A DNA stretch of 10,581 bases from Candidatus Gallibacteroides avistercoris (GCA_018714665.1 DVNA01000108.1:1-10581); one strand, 5' to 3'; positions 1 to 6,998 are shown, counted from the first letter of the stretch. The notes: a model not told the origin generated them from the letters alone. Program-made: numbers and translations.

Positions 1-960
1 GGAAAGGAAAATGTGTACAACTCTTCATCGCGTCTTTATGAACAGACAACCAACTTTTACGCAGGATTCGACAAGGAATTTGAAAGCGGTCTATCTCTTT
101 CTCTCTCGGCAACCGGAGAGTATTACTCCATCGGGGACTATCACAAATGGGCAGTCTATCCACAGGCTAATCTGAACTATTCGCTTTCAAGAAAACATAC
201 ATTCATGTTGGGCATTTCTTCAAAAAAAAATTACCCTACCTATTGGGATATGCAAACCAGTACCACCTACATGAATGGATATGAGGAAATACAGACCATC
301 GAGGGTCTGCGGCCTGCCAATGTGTATAGCGTAAACGCCAACTATCTTTTTCTTCAAAAGTATATGCTGTCACTGTTCTATGAACGTACTAACGATTATT
401 TCACGATGGATATGTATCAGGCGAAAGACCGCCTGGCTCTTGTGTACCGTACGCAGAACTGGAATTATTACCAATCTTTCGGTATGAGCGTCAACATTCC
501 GTTCAGCATTGGCGAGTGGCTTTCTTCTCAGGTAAACGCTACGGTTGTCAATGACCGTAACCGCTTTGACAACTTTTTCGATATTCCTTTCGACCGCAAG
601 AAATGGATGTTTGTCGGTGCGCTCGACAATACATTCAAAATAAAGGAGACTCTTTCTTTTGAACTGAACGGCAATATTCAGACGCCTTTTATTCAGGGAA
701 CATTAGACCTTGCTTCTCTATTCAACCTCACAGCCGGAATGAAATGGGATTTTGCCAAAAACAAATGTTCTCTTGCCATACGATGCAACGACATTCTCAA
801 CACCAGTATGCCTGATATGAGAATCCGCTTTAAAGGTCAATATCTCGATATGAATACAGGCTTCTATACCCGTATTACCTCGCTGAACTTTACCTACCGT
901 TTCGGCGGATATAAAAAGAAAGGGTTCAAAAACATCGATACTTCACGATTCGGGCATTAA
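1..960 (+). CDS. Outer-membrane beta-barrel protein, C-terminal part (5' end outside window)
   Basis: The reading frame is open from base 1 and ends at TAA 958-960, giving about 319 visible residues. The gene starts upstream of the window, so the GTG at base 13 is only an internal codon. The visible part is rich in Tyr, Phe, Trp and Asn, with alternating polar and hydrophobic residues and short turns, as in long transmembrane beta-strands. The C-terminus, with FTYRFGGYKKKGF followed by DTSRFGH, is typical of the outer-membrane beta-barrel family related to TonB-dependent receptors in Bacteroidota (OMP_b-brl_3 type). Such proteins are usually about 700-950 residues, with a carboxypeptidase-like and plug region at the N-terminus, which would lie outside this window. 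The substrate cannot be told from the barrel alone, and no SusD-like partner follows. The family call is good; a transport role is inferred. Confidence 0.85.
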   Translation, partial: GKENVYNSSSRLYEQTTNFYAGFDKEFESGLSLSLSATGEYYSIGDYHKWAVYPQANLNYSLSRKHTFMLGISSKKNYPTYWDMQTSTTYMNGYEEIQTIEGLRPANVYSVNANYLFLQKYMLSLFYERTNDYFTMDMYQAKDRLALVYRTQNWNYYQSFGMSVNIPFSIGEWLSSQVNATVVNDRNRFDNFFDIPFDRKKWMFVGALDNTFKIKETLSFELNGNIQTPFIQGTLDLASLFNLTAGMKWDFAKNKCSLAIRCNDILNTSMPDMRIRFKGQYLDMNTGFYTRITSLNFTYRFGGYKKKGFKNIDTSRFGH

Positions 961-1035
961 TTCCTTAAATCCATCGACATATCTGCCATCTCCTTTCTTA
1001 ATGGCATAATGAATAGGTTGTCTGGAAATATTTAC

Positions 1036-1043
1036 TACCTTTG
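1036..1043 (+). promoter_or_regulatory. Candidate Bacteroidota -7 promoter element upstream of the SMI1/KNR4-like gene
   Basis: TACCTTTG matches the TAnnTTTG consensus and lies 43 bases before the ATG at 1087. A TTG occurs at 1018-1020, but the 15-base spacing is shorter than usual for a -33 element, so only the -7 half is well supported. Confidence 0.45.
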
Positions 1044-1086
1044 AAAAACGTTGCAGGACAAAAACCATGAAACACAAACAAATAAA

Positions 1087-1236
1087 ATGAAAAGGAAAGA
1101 TTTAGAAAACTTACTGACGAGGTTCTCTCGCTTAGGGATAGGCCATTCAAAAAACATAAAAAATCAAATGGAACGGAAAGAATTAGAACGCCTTCTGATG
1201 AGATTCTCCCATTTAGGGGTAGGCCATTCAAAAAAC
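1087..1236 (+). repeat. Diverged tandem duplication of a gene start (81-base period)
   Basis: Bases 1087-1155 and 1168-1236 align without gaps, with 56 of 69 bases and 17 of 23 residues identical. Both copies begin with ATG and end with the same GHSKN codons. They are joined by 12 A-rich bases (1156-1167) that resemble the sequence just before the first ATG. The 13 differences show that this is not a recent copying slip. It looks more like the 5' ends of two related genes brought together. Confidence 0.85.
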
Positions 1237-1760
1237 GGGGCTCTGTTGATTGGTAAAGCTCCTCATATTGCCGAATATGCCTGGCTTAATGTTATGTATC
1301 CATGTGCATCAAAAACAGAAATACGCAATTTGGAAGAAAATTGGGAGCAGCTATTCCGAAAATATACAAAGATTTTTTGATGAATGTGTCCAATGGCTTT
1401 GATATAATGAATTGCACATTAGCCCTGCATGGGTGCAGGACATCATACGACAGATCAGATTTAGATTTATGGTATCCGTTTAATCTTGAAGATATTCAGA
1501 AGTATGAAAGGCCTAAGAATGCCACACCGGAAATGTTCTTTTTGGGTACTTATGAATATGACGGTTCAAAGCTCTACCTCAACACCTCGGATAATAAGAT
1601 ATATTACTGCGACCGATATGATGCGACCCCGCTTAAATCCTGGGATTCTCTGTCTGCCATGTTGACGTCTGAAATAGAAAGGATATTTAGTCTATTTGAT
1701 GCGGATGGTCATTGTATCGATGAAAATATTCCGACAACGCCGGTTGGTATAATCCCGTAA
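1087..1760 (+). pseudogene. SMI1/KNR4-family (toxin-immunity-like) gene, broken by a -1 frameshift
   Basis: Two overlapping frames make one protein. The first frame runs from 1087 and stops at TGA 1378-1380. The second carries the rest to TAA 1758-1760. Adding one A to the four-A run at 1337-1340 joins them and gives EIRNLEEKLGAAIPKIYKDF followed by LMNVSNGFDI, the hallmark start of an SMI1/KNR4 domain (a Pro-x-x-Tyr-x-x-Phe-Leu segment, then a SNG turn). Later parts also fit, including the FFLGTYEYDGSKLYLN strand region. In bacteria this superfamily commonly supplies immunity to contact-dependent or secreted polymorphic toxins. The repaired protein from 1087 would be about 225 residues. About 27 residues at the N-terminus are a second copy of the next 27, so the original start may be ATG 1168. 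No matching toxin gene lies in the window. It is probably an orphan, decayed immunity gene; a sequencing error in the A run is the main alternative. The gene looks more A+T-rich than the genes to its right, which hints at transfer. Confidence 0.75.
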
Positions 1761-1782
1761 ACGGTCATCCCAGCCTTCGCGA

Positions 1783-2592
1783 CTACCGCATGAAAATACC
1801 GCTGACCATCCGGCCCGAGGCAATACCCAACTTACGGGCCGAAAAGAAATCGGAAGAGTGTGTCCGAGTACAGATACCGGCAACCGCTATGCGGGAGGGA
1901 AGTAGGCCGGATTGTTCCAAATCCAATCGGTTGGCCTGCCACAAATCGATATGTGTTTTACCGGTATGTGGATTGAGACGAAATACGGCATCGGGATATC
2001 GGGCCTCCCGAAAGCGCTCTACCACCTCCTCTCCTACCTCAAAGCACTCCACGGAGATAGATGGGCCGATAACGGCATATAAATTTTCGGGGATAACGTG
2101 TAACCGCTCCTGCATATACCTGACACACGATGAAGCGATGCGGGCTACCGTCCCTTTCCACCCCGCATGTATGGCGGCAACAACTCCCTTCTGGGGGCAA
2201 TAGAGCAAAACAGGTACACAATCGGCCGTGGTTACGCCGACGCAGCTGTTTTTTACGGTGGTAATTACGGCATCTTTCCCGTCGAGCAGCTCTTGCTTCC
2301 GAGCCTCCGGCAGGGTCAGAAAAGCGTCGTCGATATACAACAGGTCGCTCCCGTGAACCTGATGCGGGAGAAACAGCCGACGCCTGTCTATCCCTATGGA
2401 AAGGCATAAACGATTCCGGTTTTCGGCCACGTTACCGGCATCGTCGCCGGCGAAGGCGCCCAAATTCAACGAGGCATAACTTCCCCCGCTAACGCCCCCG
2501 TGCCGGGTAGTGGTAAAACCAAAAATGTTGCCGCTCCCGTCAAAAGGATATGACAACATTTTTATATCTTCTGTCAAGGTAATCTCTTTCAT
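1783..2592 (-). CDS. pgeF: PgeF/YfiH-type multicopper-oxidase-fold (laccase domain) protein
   Basis: The protein has 269 residues, close to the usual 240-280. Three metal ligands of the family are visible: His80 in LPHQVHGSD, Cys125 in TTADCVPVL and His142 in AIHAGWKGT. Further conserved segments are FTTTRHGGVSGG (residues 26-37), IGPSIS near 175-180 and the ending FFSARK. E. coli YfiH (PgeF) edits peptidoglycan precursors by removing wrongly incorporated L-Ser in place of L-Ala. Other members, including mammalian LACC1 and bacterial relatives, were reported to act as purine nucleoside phosphorylase and adenosine deaminase. The sequence alone does not choose between these activities. The protein is expected to be cytoplasmic, as no signal peptide is seen. 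Its ATG overlaps the obg stop (ATGA at 2592-2589), so translational coupling is likely. The gene ends 22 bases from the convergent SMI1-like pseudogene, with no clear terminator between them. Confidence 0.92.
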   Translation of the reverse strand: MKEITLTEDIKMLSYPFDGSGNIFGFTTTRHGGVSGGSYASLNLGAFAGDDAGNVAENRNRLCLSIGIDRRRLFLPHQVHGSDLLYIDDAFLTLPEARKQELLDGKDAVITTVKNSCVGVTTADCVPVLLYCPQKGVVAAIHAGWKGTVARIASSCVRYMQERLHVIPENLYAVIGPSISVECFEVGEEVVERFREARYPDAVFRLNPHTGKTHIDLWQANRLDLEQSGLLPSRIAVAGICTRTHSSDFFSARKLGIASGRMVSGIFMR

Positions 2593-3725
2593 TCGTCCCA
2601 GTCGTACTCTGCATAATTTTCCGAATCATCCTCATCGTCTCCCTCTCCGGGCAGCTCCAAGTCCAGGTTGTCCTCTTCCAATACCCGGTGCCGGAGGTCC
2701 AGATTGCGGTGCGTGATCGAAACCGTGCGGTTGTCGTCGTTGTTCAACTCTACCCAGAGAATGTCCTTCAACTCCTGAATTCCCTCACCGGTTACCGAGG
2801 AGATAAAGACATACGGTATCTCAGGCAATTCGCGAACGATGGAGGCTTTGAGCTCGTCGTCCAGAAGGTCTGACTTGGTAATGGCCAATACTCGCTGCTT
2901 ATCCATCAGTTCGGGATTGAAGGAGGAGAGCTCGTTCAACAAGATTTGATACTCGCCGGCTATGTCGTTACTGTCTGCCGGCACCATAAACAACAGCAGG
3001 GCGTTACGCTCAATGTGCCGCAGAAACCTCAGCCCCAACCCTTTTCCTTCGCTGGCCCCCTCTATGATACCCGGGATGTCGGCCATCACGAAAGAGCGGT
3101 TGTCGCGATAAGACACGATTCCCAAATTGGGTTCGAGCGTGGTGAAAGGATAATCGGCTATTTTGGGTTTGGCTGCGGAAACGACAGAGAGAAGGGTCGA
3201 TTTCCCGGCATTGGGAAATCCTACCAGCCCGACGTCGGCCAACAGTTTAAGCTCTAAAATCACCGACCGTTCCTGGGCCGGTTCGCCGGGTTGTGCATAC
3301 CGCGGCGTCTGGTTGGTAGCCGAACGGAAATGCCAGTTTCCCAGCCCTCCGCGACCGCCTTTCAGCAAAACAACCGTCTCCCCGTCTTCGGTAACCTCGC
3401 ACAGGAACTCTCCCGTATCGGCATCGAAGACGACCGTCCCGCAGGGAACCTCTATGACGACATCTTTACCGTCCTTGCCGAAACTGCGGCTCGCCCCTCC
3501 CGACTCTCCGTTCCCGGCAAAGATGTGCCGGGTAAATTTCAGGTGGAGCAATGTCCAATAGTTACGATTGGCTTTCAGGATGATATGACCGCCCCTACCG
3601 CCATCCCCGCCATCAGGGCCTCCTTTGGGTACATATTTGGCCCGGTGCAGGTGGGCAGATCCGGCTCCGCCTTTTCCGGAACGACAATAGATTTTGACAT
3701 AATCGACAAAATTTGACTCGGCCAT
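2589..3725 (-). CDS. obg: GTPase Obg (CgtA), ribosome-assembly factor
   Basis: The protein has 378 residues. The Gly-rich Obg fold occupies about residues 1-160, with GKGGAGSAH near the start and repeated GG turns. A GTP-binding domain follows: G1 GFPNAGKST (169-177), G2 YPFTT (192-196), G3 DIPG (216-219), G4 TKSD (283-286) and G5 SSVTG (309-313). Obg proteins bind GTP and ppGpp and act in late assembly of the large ribosomal subunit and in growth control. The C-terminal OCT domain of many Obg proteins is missing. Instead a strongly acidic tail of about 24 residues rich in Asp and Glu ends the protein, a form I recall from Bacteroidota. The ATG at 3725 is directly followed by the conserved MAESNFVDYVKI start, which fixes it. 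The gene lies downstream of adk behind a hairpin and overlaps pgeF by ATGA. Confidence 0.96.
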   Translation of the reverse strand: MAESNFVDYVKIYCRSGKGGAGSAHLHRAKYVPKGGPDGGDGGRGGHIILKANRNYWTLLHLKFTRHIFAGNGESGGASRSFGKDGKDVVIEVPCGTVVFDADTGEFLCEVTEDGETVVLLKGGRGGLGNWHFRSATNQTPRYAQPGEPAQERSVILELKLLADVGLVGFPNAGKSTLLSVVSAAKPKIADYPFTTLEPNLGIVSYRDNRSFVMADIPGIIEGASEGKGLGLRFLRHIERNALLLFMVPADSNDIAGEYQILLNELSSFNPELMDKQRVLAITKSDLLDDELKASIVRELPEIPYVFISSVTGEGIQELKDILWVELNNDDNRTVSITHRNLDLRHRVLEEDNLDLELPGEGDDEDDSENYAEYDWDE

Positions 3726-3753
3726 ACGTTTGCGTTTTTTAGGTTTCCTGTTA

Positions 3754-3761
3754 CGAAGGTA
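3754..3761 (-). promoter_or_regulatory. Possible obg promoter inside a short inverted repeat
   Basis: On the minus strand TACCTTCG differs by one base from TAnnTTTG and lies 28 bases before the obg ATG. It sits within GTTAC-GAAG-GTAAC (3750-3763), a perfect 5-bp inverted repeat with a 4-base loop. A promoter here would fit the terminator-like hairpin just upstream. The match is imperfect and no -33 element is clear. Confidence 0.25.
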
Positions 3762-3781
3762 ACGATTCTCTGCCAGAAAAG

Positions 3782-3831
3782 AAAGCGTTAAAAAAGGATC
3801 GGCTCTACCGCCTTCTCTTTTTTAACGCTTT
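3782..3831 (-). terminator. Hairpin between adk and obg, probable intrinsic terminator
   Basis: Bases 3782-3796 and 3817-3831 form a perfect 15-bp stem around a 20-base loop. On the minus strand the stem is followed by CTTTTC, and six T:A pairs lie within the stem. It starts 14 bases past the adk stop, which suits termination of hpt-adk transcripts. As the next gene has the same direction, it may be only partly efficient and act as an attenuator for obg-pgeF. Confidence 0.6.
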
Positions 3832-3845
3832 TACGGTCAGATTTG

Positions 3846-4418
3846 TTACAAGTTATCAATTGTTTTTTCAATGCGGGCAAAAATTTCTTCTACACTGCCC
3901 ATGCCATGAATGGCGTAATATTTTTGTTCTTCGATGTAATAATCTTTCAACGGAGTGGTCTGGTTGTGATAGACGTCCAGACGGCTCTTGATGGTTTCCA
4001 GGTTATCATCGGAACGTCCCGATACCTGTCCGCGTTTCAACAGACGGTCGATCAATTCGGGTTCATCTACTTCAAGCCCGACAACGGCCGATACTTCCGT
4101 ACCGCGTTCGGCCAACATTTTTTTGAGGGCCTTGGCTTGGGGAATGGTACGGGGAAATCCGTCAAAAATAACGCCCTTTTTAGCCTCTTCGTTCGAGTCG
4201 AGCACTTTGGCCAACATATCGATAATCAATTCGTCGGGAACCAACTGTCCTTTGGAAATATAGCCTTCGGCTGTCTTTCCGAGTTCCGTACCGTTTTTCA
4301 TCTCGGCCCGCAATACATCTCCGGTAGAGATGTGGAAGAGCCCGTATTTGTTGATAATCAATTCGCTCTGGGTTCCTTTCCCGGAACCGGGTGCGCCAAA
4401 AATCACCACATTCAACAT
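3846..4418 (-). CDS. adk: Adenylate kinase (short form)
   Basis: The enzyme interconverts ATP + AMP and 2 ADP in the cytoplasm. The protein has 190 residues, the length of the short bacterial and cytosolic form. Visible motifs are the P-loop GAPGSGKGTQ (8-17), STGDVLR (31-37) of the AMP-binding part, and DGFPRT (86-91). The lid is short, RGQVSGRSDDN (129-139), and lacks the Cys or Cys/His zinc ligands of long forms. The start is supported by the MLNVVIFGAPGSGKG opening, which needs no upstream residues, and by AGGAAAG shortly before the ATG. It lies 29 bases after hpt in the same direction, so the two are almost certainly co-transcribed. A hairpin follows. Confidence 0.97.
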   Translation of the reverse strand: MLNVVIFGAPGSGKGTQSELIINKYGLFHISTGDVLRAEMKNGTELGKTAEGYISKGQLVPDELIIDMLAKVLDSNEEAKKGVIFDGFPRTIPQAKALKKMLAERGTEVSAVVGLEVDEPELIDRLLKRGQVSGRSDDNLETIKSRLDVYHNQTTPLKDYYIEEQKYYAIHGMGSVEEIFARIEKTIDNL

Positions 4419-4447
4419 ATTCTTTCCTGTTTGTTTAAGTTTGGTTG

Positions 4448-4990
4448 TTATTCGTCTAATATATACAAGTCTTTCAAGTTACGTCCCTTTTCGTCGTAAT
4501 CCAACCCGTAGCCTACAATGAACCGATTTTCTATCGTTTGTGCCACATAATCCAACACCAAGGGCATTTTCATTGCATCGGGTTTGAAGAACATCGTGGC
4601 CGTTTTGATTTGAGCGGGCGAGTAGCCGGACAGGTACGCTTTGATCTTGTCCATGGTAAATCCGGTATCGACAATATCCTCTACGACAATTACGGTACGG
4701 CCTTTAATGTCTACTTCGAGCGGTTGTATCGCTTTCAACATACCGGCAGACTGCATCCCCTGGTACGACTTCATCCGCAAAAAGGTGATTTCACAATCGA
4801 CGGTAATCTCTTTCAGCAAATCGGCGGCAAACATAAAGGCCCCGTTCAGGACACAAACGAAAACCGGATTTAACCCTTCCATATCCCGGTTGATGACACG
4901 GGCAACGGCTCTCACCTTTTCCTGCAAATCGTCGTACGGAATATACTTCCGGAATTGTCTGCCATTGATTTGTATCACGTTGTTATCCAT
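4448..4990 (-). CDS. hpt: Hypoxanthine phosphoribosyltransferase
   Basis: The enzyme salvages hypoxanthine (and usually guanine) with PRPP to give IMP (GMP). From ATG 4990 the protein has 180 residues, matching the family's usual length. Visible motifs are VLNGAFMFAADL (47-58), the mobile-loop segment LRMKSYQG (71-78), the PRPP-binding VVEDIVDTG (102-110), MFFKPDA with the purine-contacting Lys136, and NRFIVGYGLDY near 155-165. An in-frame ATG at 5044 would add 18 residues, rich in Phe and Cys and unlike the family. It lies upstream of the perfect -7 promoter box at 5018-5011, so I prefer 4990. This is the first gene of the block that continues with adk. Confidence 0.95.
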   Translation of the reverse strand: MDNNVIQINGRQFRKYIPYDDLQEKVRAVARVINRDMEGLNPVFVCVLNGAFMFAADLLKEITVDCEITFLRMKSYQGMQSAGMLKAIQPLEVDIKGRTVIVVEDIVDTGFTMDKIKAYLSGYSPAQIKTATMFFKPDAMKMPLVLDYVAQTIENRFIVGYGLDYDEKGRNLKDLYILDE

Positions 4991-5010
4991 ACACCGAAAA
5001 AATTTGTCTG

Positions 5011-5018
5011 CAAAGATA
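5011..5018 (-). promoter_or_regulatory. -7 promoter element of hpt-adk
   Basis: The minus strand reads TATCTTTG, a perfect TAnnTTTG match, 20 bases before the hpt ATG at 4990. Transcription would start a few bases downstream and leave a very short leader. No convincing TTTG is seen at the usual -33 distance. It helps decide the hpt start. Confidence 0.6.
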
Positions 5019-5104
5019 CAAAAAAAGTCGATGCGATTTTTCATCCGGGAGGTTTATTTATCACGGCATACCGGAGGGAACCTATCCCAGCTTCAACAAC
5101 AAAA

Positions 5105-5139
5105 AAAACCGCATCCGTTTTTGTTACGGATGCGGTTTT
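5105..5139 (-). terminator. Strong intrinsic terminator of the peptide transporter gene (could work both ways)
   Basis: Bases 5105-5118 and 5126-5139 form a perfect 14-bp stem with a 7-base loop, with a G+C-rich core (CCGCATCCG). On the minus strand it runs into an eight-T tract formed by the A run at 5101-5108. It starts 47 bases past the transporter stop and upstream of the hpt promoter, so it insulates the two units. The T-rich right flank allows function on the plus strand as well. Confidence 0.85.
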
Positions 5140-5186
5140 ATTATGTTGTATTACAATAACTCCCTCGTATCTGGGGAAAGTCCATA

Positions 5187-6719
5187 TCAACAAACTTTTT
5201 CCAATCTTTTCATCACCGAGAAGATGAAGATGGCCGAGAGCAAACAAAGTGCCACCAATACACCCCAAACCAGAGCAAGCGGTTGGGCACCCCACAAAAT
5301 GGCAGGAACTACTGTCAAGAAGTTTCCTACGGCGGTAGCAACAAACCACCCGCCCATCATCATGCCTTTGTATTTGGGAGGAGCCACCTTGGAAACAAAC
5401 GAGATACCCATGGGCGACAACAACAATTCGCCGAAAGTCAATACCAGATAGGTAGATATCAACCAGTTGGGACTTACCCGGGTTACCTCTTCACCACTTT
5501 TAATGGCAGCCGTTTGCACATCGGGAGAGGCCAATCCGGTAGAGGCGACCATCATCAAGAGATATCCGACCGCGGCAACCATCATCCCCAAGCCGATTTT
5601 CCGGGGAGCAGAAGGCTCTTTGCCTTTGGATGCCAGCCATCCGAACAGCGCCATCGATACGGGAGTCAAACCTACCACGAAACCAGGATTGAAGTGTTGG
5701 AATATCGGAGCATCTACGGCCGTAGGGCCATCCAACGCATTGTATTTGTAAATCAAGCCTAAGGCACAAAGCACAACCACGGCTGACCCGATGGCTTTTC
5801 CCTTGCCGGTCTTGCTCTGGGCAATGGCAAAGGCTCCGTAAACGGCAATGATCACCAGCACGAAACTCCACACATCAAAGAGCATGGACTCTACTCCGGT
5901 ACTCGATGTGGCCGTATAATCGCGGGCAAAATAGGTAAGCGTCAATCCGTTCTGGTGGAAAGCCATCCAGAAGAACACCACCACGGCAAAAACCAGACAA
6001 AGGGCCACAATCCGATCTTTGGTTTCCTTGGGAGAGAGTTCCTCGGCAGGAGCCTCGGCAACTTCCGCTTTTTTAACCTTCGTACCGCACCCTTCCGCAT
6101 GACGGAATGTAGAACGGAATCCATAATATATGAGGATAGAAAGAATCAAAGAAACACAAGCTACGGCAAAAGCAAAGTGATAGGAGTCTGCTTTTGAATA
6201 GCCCAACGAATTTTGAGCATAATCCATAATCTCTATGGCAGCAGTAGGAGCAAAAAGCGCACCTACGTTAATGGCCATATAAAAGATGGAAAATGCCGAA
6301 TCGCGTTTAGATTCCATCTCGGGACTGTCGTACAGATTTCCCACCATGACTTGCAGATTTCCCTTAAACAGACCGGTACCGACACTCACCAGGGCAAGGG
6401 CCGCAAACATGGTGCCTGCTGCCAACGCTCCGCTTCCCAACGGGATGGAGAGGAACAGATAGCCCAAAAACATGATGGTGATGCCTATGGTAACCATTTT
6501 GCCGTATCCGAACTTATCGGCCAGGATACCGCCGATAAAGGGCAAAAAGTAAACAAACATCAAAAACGACGAATAAACAGAGCCGGCTCCGGCCGCCGAC
6601 CATCCGAAGTTGTCTTGCAAAAACAAGACAAATACGGCAAGCATGGTATAATATCCGAATCGCTCGCCGGTGTTGGCTAACGCTAACGCGTAGAGCCCTT
6701 TGGGTTGACCTTCAAACAT
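5187..6719 (-). CDS. POT/PTR-family proton-coupled peptide transporter (MFS)
   Basis: This inner-membrane protein of 510 residues probably imports di- and tripeptides using the proton gradient. Family signatures are GERFGYY in helix 1 (18-24), GGILADKFGYGK in the helix 2-3 loop (63-74), GTGLFKGN (114-121), FSIFYMAINVGA (143-154), WMAFHQNG in helix 7 (251-258) and FGELLLSPMG in helix 10 (429-438). About twelve to fourteen hydrophobic helices are apparent, with a charged, Ala/Glu/Lys-rich cytoplasmic linker at about 209-236 between the N- and C-terminal bundles. One point is odd: the usual ExxERFxYY motif reads NTGERFGYY, so the first Glu is Asn16. The start at 6719 places MFEGQPKGLYALALANTGER directly before helix 1, as expected. 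It is probably a single-gene transcript with its own terminator; a possible promoter lies at 6800-6793. The family is clear; the exact substrate is inferred. Confidence 0.92.
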   Translation of the reverse strand: MFEGQPKGLYALALANTGERFGYYTMLAVFVLFLQDNFGWSAAGAGSVYSSFLMFVYFLPFIGGILADKFGYGKMVTIGITIMFLGYLFLSIPLGSGALAAGTMFAALALVSVGTGLFKGNLQVMVGNLYDSPEMESKRDSAFSIFYMAINVGALFAPTAAIEIMDYAQNSLGYSKADSYHFAFAVACVSLILSILIYYGFRSTFRHAEGCGTKVKKAEVAEAPAEELSPKETKDRIVALCLVFAVVVFFWMAFHQNGLTLTYFARDYTATSSTGVESMLFDVWSFVLVIIAVYGAFAIAQSKTGKGKAIGSAVVVLCALGLIYKYNALDGPTAVDAPIFQHFNPGFVVGLTPVSMALFGWLASKGKEPSAPRKIGLGMMVAAVGYLLMMVASTGLASPDVQTAAIKSGEEVTRVSPNWLISTYLVLTFGELLLSPMGISFVSKVAPPKYKGMMMGGWFVATAVGNFLTVVPAILWGAQPLALVWGVLVALCLLSAIFIFSVMKRLEKVC

Positions 6720-6792
6720 AATTTCAGTATTTTATTTAGTATTTATTTCAAGTTCTCTGTCAGGGTAATTTTTAAGAAAATCCGTCCATCTT

Positions 6793-6800
6793 CAAAATTA
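6793..6800 (-). promoter_or_regulatory. Candidate -7 promoter element of the peptide transporter gene
   Basis: The minus strand reads TAATTTTG, matching TAnnTTTG, 73 bases before the ATG at 6719. It would give a leader of roughly 65-70 bases. No clear -33 element is visible, so it could be a chance match in A+T-rich DNA. Confidence 0.35.
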
Positions 6801-6990
6801 TTATGAACCTCCCCCTTTCCATATTGTGATGTTTAAACCGTGCGAATTTAATGATAATCTGTTGTATCTACGTCCATTTATCAAAAAAAATATCCTTTTA
6901 CTTACACTTTTTCTTTTTATCGTCCTTTTTGGAAACAAAAAATATTCTTTTTTTCATTCGGGACAACAACAAAGATTTTATGAAAAGCAT

Positions 6991-6998
6991 TACTTTTG
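6991..6998 (+). promoter_or_regulatory. -7 promoter element of nnr
   Basis: TACTTTTG matches TAnnTTTG and lies 25 bases before ATG 7024. Its position supports 7024 as the true start rather than the upstream in-frame codons from 6826. Confidence 0.5.

Noticed and set aside
998..1231. 77-residue minus-strand frame opposite the duplicated gene start
   Set aside because: It overlaps the duplicated start on the other strand, has no promoter-like box or family resemblance, and reads as low-complexity Ser/Phe/Leu sequence.
1334..1380. Programmed -1 ribosomal frameshift in the SMI1/KNR4-like gene
   Set aside because: GAA GAA AAT does not form a usual slippery heptamer, re-pairing after slippage would be poor, and the domain family is not known to use recoding.
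2039..2409. Several open frames opposite or shifted within pgeF, obg, adk, the transporter and nnr
   Set aside because: They lie in other frames of genes with strong family motifs and show no conserved features of their own.
4991..5044. Longer hpt start at ATG 5044
   Set aside because: The extra 18 residues do not resemble the family, and the perfect -7 box at 5018-5011 would lie inside the coding region.
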